From Eukaryota sp. TZLM1-RC (taxonomy: Eukaryota; Metamonada: BaSk clade): a stretch of DNA of 64,000 bases. The translations under genes were made by a program, and so were the position numbers. The stretch spans positions 496,001 through 560,000 of the forward strand of contig JAUPSS010000004.1 of assembly GCA_040285825.1 (NCBI GenBank). Direction: 5' to 3'. Below the pieces are notes generated by a model, which saw only the letters and a program-made list of their open reading frames with translations, searched no databases and was not told the DNA's origin. Below are positions 59,770 through 64,000 of this stretch, one piece after another; position 1 is the stretch's first letter; each line of letters opens with the position of its first letter.

Positions 59770-61530
59770 CTATCATTGAACCAAGATTTCCTCTACAAAA
59801 TCTTGATCTGCTTGCTGTCTAGCTAAAGCTTCTCTTATTCGATTCAAAAACCGAGATAATCTATTAATAATGGCAAATTGAATCCGTGAACGCCATAAAA
59901 AATATCAAATCTTTTCATTCTCTTTTCTTGCACCATTTTTTGGAAGTCATTCAAAAAAGTTTCTGCTTCATCTGATAATCTTCCATTTATCGAAAATGGG
60001 AAAGCAACCAGCTGGGTATTTCTATTGGCATTAGCCTCTTCAATATCTTTATCATATTTTCTATGTTTCTCTTTTGCTTTAAAATCAAGAGCACTCACAG
60101 GATTAAGTTTTCTTCTGTGAACCAAAGTATCATTTGCAACATTACATGAGACAAAGTCAACAATAGCTTCAGAATTATCAATCCAATCACAGTATACATC
60201 ACCTCTATCATCAGAACCAAAATTATTCAGAGAAAGTGTTTCCTTCAGCAGAGGCTCTTTGATACACGATATTCTTGCAGTTTGTGCCTTATTGAAAACA
60301 GTGTCTCTAACAGCATCATGTAATGAAGAACGATAAGTTATCAATTTAGAACAATTCAGAGCATGGTGCAAAGTGAGTTGAGGTGAATTCGAACAAATAC
60401 ATTTTTTTTTGATAATAATTGATTAACGGGGATATTCAAATATAATCTCATTTGTGTTACAAATGCTTCATTAGTGGCACACAATCCAAATCTTCGTGGT
60501 ACAATGGTTACAAGAAGTGAAGAATCTGATGACTTGCTTTCACAAACACCCTTTTCCAATAACAATGAGTGAAGATCTTGATTTAAAACAGCCGAGCTGC
60601 ATGTATTATTATAAACATCACTTTCATACATTCCAGTCAATCGTTTCTGTAATGTTCGAAGAGTGTACTTCAAATTTAAAACATTCTTTTCTGGAATATT
60701 GCCGTTGAATGATTGGGGAAAGCATCGACCCCATTTTTCTGCATTAATTGTTGAAATTTCTTTATTTAATGCAAAAACAGTGGAACTTTGCGTTGCCGTC
60801 AATAAATAAAAGACTCCATCAGTGGTATTAATACCATGTTGAAAGGGTAATAAAATTTTTTTTTGCTTTCTCACTGAACCTGCTTAAGCAACACGCCGAA
60901 AAAGTATTATGTAAGCTCTCAGAGACTGCAATAGGACGAACATCCATTTTTGAATTCTTGACAAGTACCGTCAAACGAGAACTTCGTAATTCTTCTTGAT
61001 ATTTGAGTTGAACATTCAATGTTTTGTTGAAAAATTTGGTTAATAAACCAAGACAATCCTCTGAAGAAATAATTGCGGCTTTTACATGATCAATAGTAAT
61101 ACCAGAAAGTCCGGTAGACTGACCGCGTGGTCTCTTTTTTATCACCGAAAATTCTTCTGATGGCATCAATGGATAATTTTCCCAGTAAGTGCCGTAAAAA
61201 TTTTGATCCATTATAGGGTCTTCATAAGGATGAAATATCTTTAGTTTATCTATTGTATTTTCATTGTTGGGTGCTTTAACTCTGGGGCTTAAAGCTGACA
61301 AAGCCTTGGACCATTTGTTGTCAAAGCATTTGTCTTCAAAAATTTTACTTAATTTCTCAGATGACTGTTTTCTCGGTGGTATATTAGTTAAATCTTCGGA
61401 ATTATTTACGAAATTTTGTTCAAAAGCAGGACAAAAAGAACCAAAAAAATTCCCAAAGAATATTGATAGCATACTTTCCTTTACATAATCGATCCAAAAA
61501 TCTCTTAAAAACGAAAGCAACTTCATTGCA
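59770..61530 (-). pseudogene. Family B non-LTR retrotransposon, RT core deleted
   Basis: The N-terminal half (61526-60828: FLRDFWIDYVKESML, RGQSTGLSGITIDHVKAAII, VKNSKMDVRPIAVSESLHN) is followed at about 60820 by GINTTDGV and then immediately by TATQSSTVFALNKEISTINA. The reverse transcriptase motifs A to C, present in the copy at 34.2-35.0 kb, are missing. Downstream the zinc finger, SLHDAVRD segment and endonuclease-like block (DRGDVYCDWID) are almost identical to 20559-21392. Frameshifts occur near 60.86 and 60.37 kb. Confidence 0.8.
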
Positions 61531-61544
61531 TTTTGACGGATGAA

Positions 61545-61760
61545 TTTCTTGAGGTATTTTTATGGGAGGGTGGTAGTTATCAACTATGCGGCATTTCAAG
61601 AGAATGAAATGATGGATCCATTATCATCTTGTCGTAATAATACAATAATGTCTGCGTTTAATCGTGCAAAAGGACGCTCAGCCCAAAGAGAGCCAGATGA
61701 TTCAATGACATTTCTTGAATGCGGCATATCATTAAGCAGTAGTAATCAAAAGTAAATGTC
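61545..61760 (-). pseudogene. Gypsy integrase fragment
   Basis: Reads SSGSLWAERPFARLNADIIV and LRQDDNGSI, matching TTGSLWADRPFARVNVDVIG of element II (start of the integrase core with the first Asp). It lies between a family B 5' end and the second Fanzor fragment. Confidence 0.6.
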
Positions 61761-61789
61761 ATGTTTATCAGCTTAACATAAGAATATGA

Positions 61790-62545
61790 TATTATTGGAA
61801 ATTGTAGATTTTGATAATTTTTTTGATAATTGAGCTTCTGTTTGTTCCACTGTGATTCCATTTTGTAAATTGTCCTTATTCTTTTTTAATTTTCTGATAT
61901 TTTGGTGATCTTTTGATGTCCTTGACCACTCCAATCTATTATTGTCAGTCGCTCATATCGTTTATCTCTATTGAGTTGGTCTTTTACATTACGTTTGAAT
62001 CTGTTTTAACTACAACAATAGAGTAAATCACTTTTACCAGGGTCAATATGTGCTTTGTGTTTGATGATATAATTTCAACATCCAAATCATCCAAATAGTT
62101 CTCAGTGGTTGCAAACTTTGCACTATCAGACTTGAAGGACATGCCAATACAATCCTCTCTTGCTAGCTCAATACAGGCTGCAGAACCATTAGTTTTTATG
62201 GTGTTGCTGAATTTATATCCTTTTTTAGTAGATGATCTAATAAATTCAAAAAAAAGTGACCAAAATATATTTTGTTCTTCTGGATTCATATGCTAAATGT
62301 CAGCTATCGAATTACACTCCGAATTATTTTTCTTGTCATTAGTTTCATCATTTCTAGAACAAGAACACAAAATACCCCATAGTCCTTGGCTATCAACTTC
62401 AACAAATCCAAGAATTTCCTTTCGAACAATTGTTACGGCATTAAATTTATTCCCCTCGTTTTCTTCTGTAAAATTATATATTTTTACAGCTGATTTGATA
62501 AAAGATTGGGGATGTTTTGCACAGTGGAAAGTAATGATTTAACTC
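61790..62545 (-). pseudogene. Fanzor fragment 2 (N-terminal half to RuvC-I)
   Basis: From high to low: HYFPLCKTSPIFYQIS near 62500, then (in other frames) FNAVTIVRKEILGFVEVDSQ. Next comes SLFFEFIRSSTKKGYKFSNT leading to IKTNGSAACIE, which corresponds to the F-x-I-x-TDGVS-type segment of Fanzors. YLDDLDVEI follows, and then, after a frameshift, IDPGKSDLLY (RuvC-I) at about 62020-62046. Shortly after come a stop and NRDKRYERLTIIDWSGQG, and remnants with VEQTEAQLSKKLSKS (compare AELKATLSQFNSKS in the 18-kb copy). The zinc finger and RuvC-III are missing. At least three frame breaks; not functional. Confidence 0.75.
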
Positions 62546-62740
62546 TAAAAGCCTTCTGCTCATTTTTGAATTTGTGGGTAGTGGGGGTGGTGGTACTGGG
62601 GGTAGTGGTGGTGGGGTTAGCGGAAATAGTGGTGGTGTAACAACACTGGAAGAAAGATGAACATGATAAGGGATTCACGAAGCATTGGAAAAGCGGGAAT
62701 TTAAAGAAATACTCATTTTCCTACTAAACGTTTTTAGACG
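62546..62740. promoter_or_regulatory. Upstream region of the TMBIM gene
   Basis: Contains a G/T-rich tract (GTGGGGGTGGTGGTACTGGG near 62578) and ends TTCCTACTAAACGTTTTTAG before the ATG. No defined promoter motif recognised. Confidence 0.3.
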
Positions 62741-63430
62741 ATGCAATCTTCCTATGAATCCAATCCTGTCAGCTACGAAGATCCCAAGGGTGGCCAATAT
62801 GTAGATGAAGAAGTCCAACTCAGACTTGGCTTCATCCGCAAGGTCTACCTCATTCTCGGTGCTCAACTGCTTCTCACTGCATTTGTTGTCCAACTCATCC
62901 AAGCAGCCGGCGTGGAATGGGCACAAGAGAATGGCGGCCTTTTGATGGTCTCTATCATCGCCTCATTCGTTTGTATCTTTGCTCTATATTGTGTCAAGAA
63001 CAACTATCCCATCAACCTCATTGTTTTGGGTGTGTTTACTCTTTGTGAGTCCTTCCTCGTTGGGTTTATCACCCTTTTCTATGACCAAGCCGTTGTTAGC
63101 CAAGCTGTATGGACCACCGCTCTCATTTTTGTTGGTTTGACCATCTATGCCTTCACTACCAAGACTGATTTCACCACCATGCACGGTGTTGCCTTCTCCC
63201 TTTTGTTGGCACTCGTCATCATTTCCATCTTTGGTATGTTTAGTGACTCTGAATTTTTGCACCTCGCAATTGCCTGGTTTGGTGTTTGCTTGTTTTCACT
63301 TTACATCATTATTGATACCCAAATCATTATGAAGGATTTGTCTCTTGATGACTATGTTCTTGGTGCTATCATGTTGTATTTGGACATTATCAATTTGTTC
63401 TTATACCTTTTAAAATTGTTTTCCAGATAA
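62741..63430 (+). CDS. TMBIM/Lifeguard (Bax inhibitor-1 family) protein
   Basis: 229 residues, one exon. A short Pro/Tyr/Asp N-terminus is followed by VQLRLGFIRKVYLILGAQLL, the family signature at the start of TM1, and seven membrane segments. The C-terminal part carries SLYIIIDTQIIM and the conserved Asp-rich linker LSLDDYVLGAIMLYLDIINLF with a final short hydrophobic end. The two Asp in IIDTQ and YLDIIN are those proposed as the pH sensor in the family. It is an endomembrane calcium-leak and cell-death-regulating protein in other eukaryotes; its role here is inferred from family only. Confidence 0.93.
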   Translation: MQSSYESNPVSYEDPKGGQYVDEEVQLRLGFIRKVYLILGAQLLLTAFVVQLIQAAGVEWAQENGGLLMVSIIASFVCIFALYCVKNNYPINLIVLGVFTLCESFLVGFITLFYDQAVVSQAVWTTALIFVGLTIYAFTTKTDFTTMHGVAFSLLLALVIISIFGMFSDSEFLHLAIAWFGVCLFSLYIIIDTQIIMKDLSLDDYVLGAIMLYLDIINLFLYLLKLFSR

Positions 63431-63791
63431 GTTTGATGTATATAAACAATAAATTGTTTTTTAAATGTTTTATTTTTAAAAGCACATTCAATTGAGTTTT
63501 GAGGATGGTAACCAATAGAATTGGCATCACTGAAGATCAGTCAATGGATTTTGAATGTATGAACAGTAGAAGGAGCATGTCATATGTCTATTAGAAGAAG
63601 ATATCAGCGTGGGCAAAACATAATGGAAGAAACAACATGCTATTAGTGAAATAGAGAATCAATGATAGTGTGAGAAAGTCACAAATTCCAACAATCTTTA
63701 ATACTAAATCAAAAAGTGATTGATGGTTGACTGATTTGTTGATAAAAAAGAAAAGACGAAACAATCCGACTATTTGTTTTGATTAACCTCA
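63431..63791. other. Intergenic spacer
   Basis: 3' flank of the TMBIM gene (AATAAA at 63449) and 5' flank of the next gene. Nothing else seen. Confidence 0.3.
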
Positions 63792-64000
63792 ATGGCTAAC
63801 GTTTCTCAACTCCTTGAGGATATTAAGCGTGCATCGTTCAGTGATGACAAAGTAAAAGTTTTAACATCTTGGCTATCCGGAGGTAATGCTTGTTTCATGA
63901 GTTCTTCTGATGTTTCCCAGCTGATCAAATGTTTCTCTTTCTCTGATGACAAGGTAAGATCTTAGTTTGCTGACCTTAGATGACAGCCATCAAAAACCTG
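63792..64000 (+). CDS. DUF4476-like protein, 3' partial
   Basis: Exon 1 is 63792-63953 (MANVSQLLEDIKRASFSDDK...LIKCFSFSDDK), followed by a probable 26-nt GT-AG intron (63954-63979) and exon 2 from 63980 (MTAIKNL) to the window edge. The repeat FSDDKVKVLTSWL...SDVSQLIKCFSFSDDK is the pattern of DUF4476 domains (FxDDKLKVL...). Function unknown. Unspliced, the frame stops at TAG just after the donor. The intron is the shortest of the set, so it needs transcript support. Confidence 0.6.

Noticed and set aside
1-64000. CRISPR arrays
   Set aside because: No regularly spaced direct repeats with unique spacers; the window is eukaryotic.
1-64000. A non-standard genetic code (because of the TAA inside the MA3 gene and very short introns)
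   Set aside because: Conserved genes end normally at TAG (PRP3, THOC5-like), TAA (TMBIM, presenilin) and TGA (syntaxin, DPM3), so all three codons are stops.

Overview
This window is nuclear DNA of a microbial eukaryote, most likely a protist. It is AT-rich and gene-poor between islands. The genes are eukaryotic: presenilin, a syntaxin-type SNARE, the U4/U6 snRNP protein Prp3, a THOC5-like THO subunit, DPM3, a TMBIM/Lifeguard protein and an eIF4E-binding MA3 protein. Four genes with firm reading frames carry GT-AG introns of only 31, 31, 33 and 39 nt, and a fifth has a probable 26-nt intron at the right edge. TAA, TAG and TGA all serve as stops, so the code looks standard. I cannot name the lineage.

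Layout. 1-2449: 3' part of a Ty3/gypsy retrotransposon. 4.7-6.0 kb: a PH-like/ubiquitin-like protein. 6.4-8.7 kb: a cluster of small secreted cysteine-rich proteins (another member lies at 55.3 kb). 10.0-10.3 kb: DPM3, which only appears when a 31-nt intron is removed. 10.5-11.2 kb: a hAT-type non-autonomous element. 11.4-12.7 kb: an MA3 protein gene with an in-frame stop. 16.1-19.6 kb: THOC5-like gene, a broken Fanzor (eukaryotic TnpB homologue) and a syntaxin gene. 20.2-27.9 kb: a small Cys-rich protein plus transposon and duplicated-gene debris. 28.3-32.3 kb: presenilin and a single-pass membrane protein. 35.8-37.1 kb: PRP3. 38.8-48.2 kb: a gypsy element with two 155-bp LTRs inserted inside a non-LTR retrotransposon. 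50.4-52.4 kb: a kinase/coiled-coil/LRR gene. 55.9-62.5 kb: non-LTR retrotransposons, a Mutator-like insertion, gypsy integrase scraps and a second broken Fanzor. 62.7-64 kb: TMBIM protein and the start of a DUF4476-like gene.

Mobile elements make up roughly half of the window. There are two families of non-LTR retrotransposon (called A and B here). Both carry a C-terminal zinc finger followed by what looks like a restriction-like endonuclease, and almost all copies are truncated or internally deleted. The gene pair PRP3 -> <- LRR-kinase has been copied at least three times, and most copies are now fragments.

The most interesting items are the two Fanzor relics, which keep complementary halves of the protein; a roughly 70-bp block shared between the Fanzor/THOC5 junction and the PRP3 start; the very short introns; and the stop codon inside the MA3 domain. 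All identifications come from reading motifs by eye. No database search was possible.
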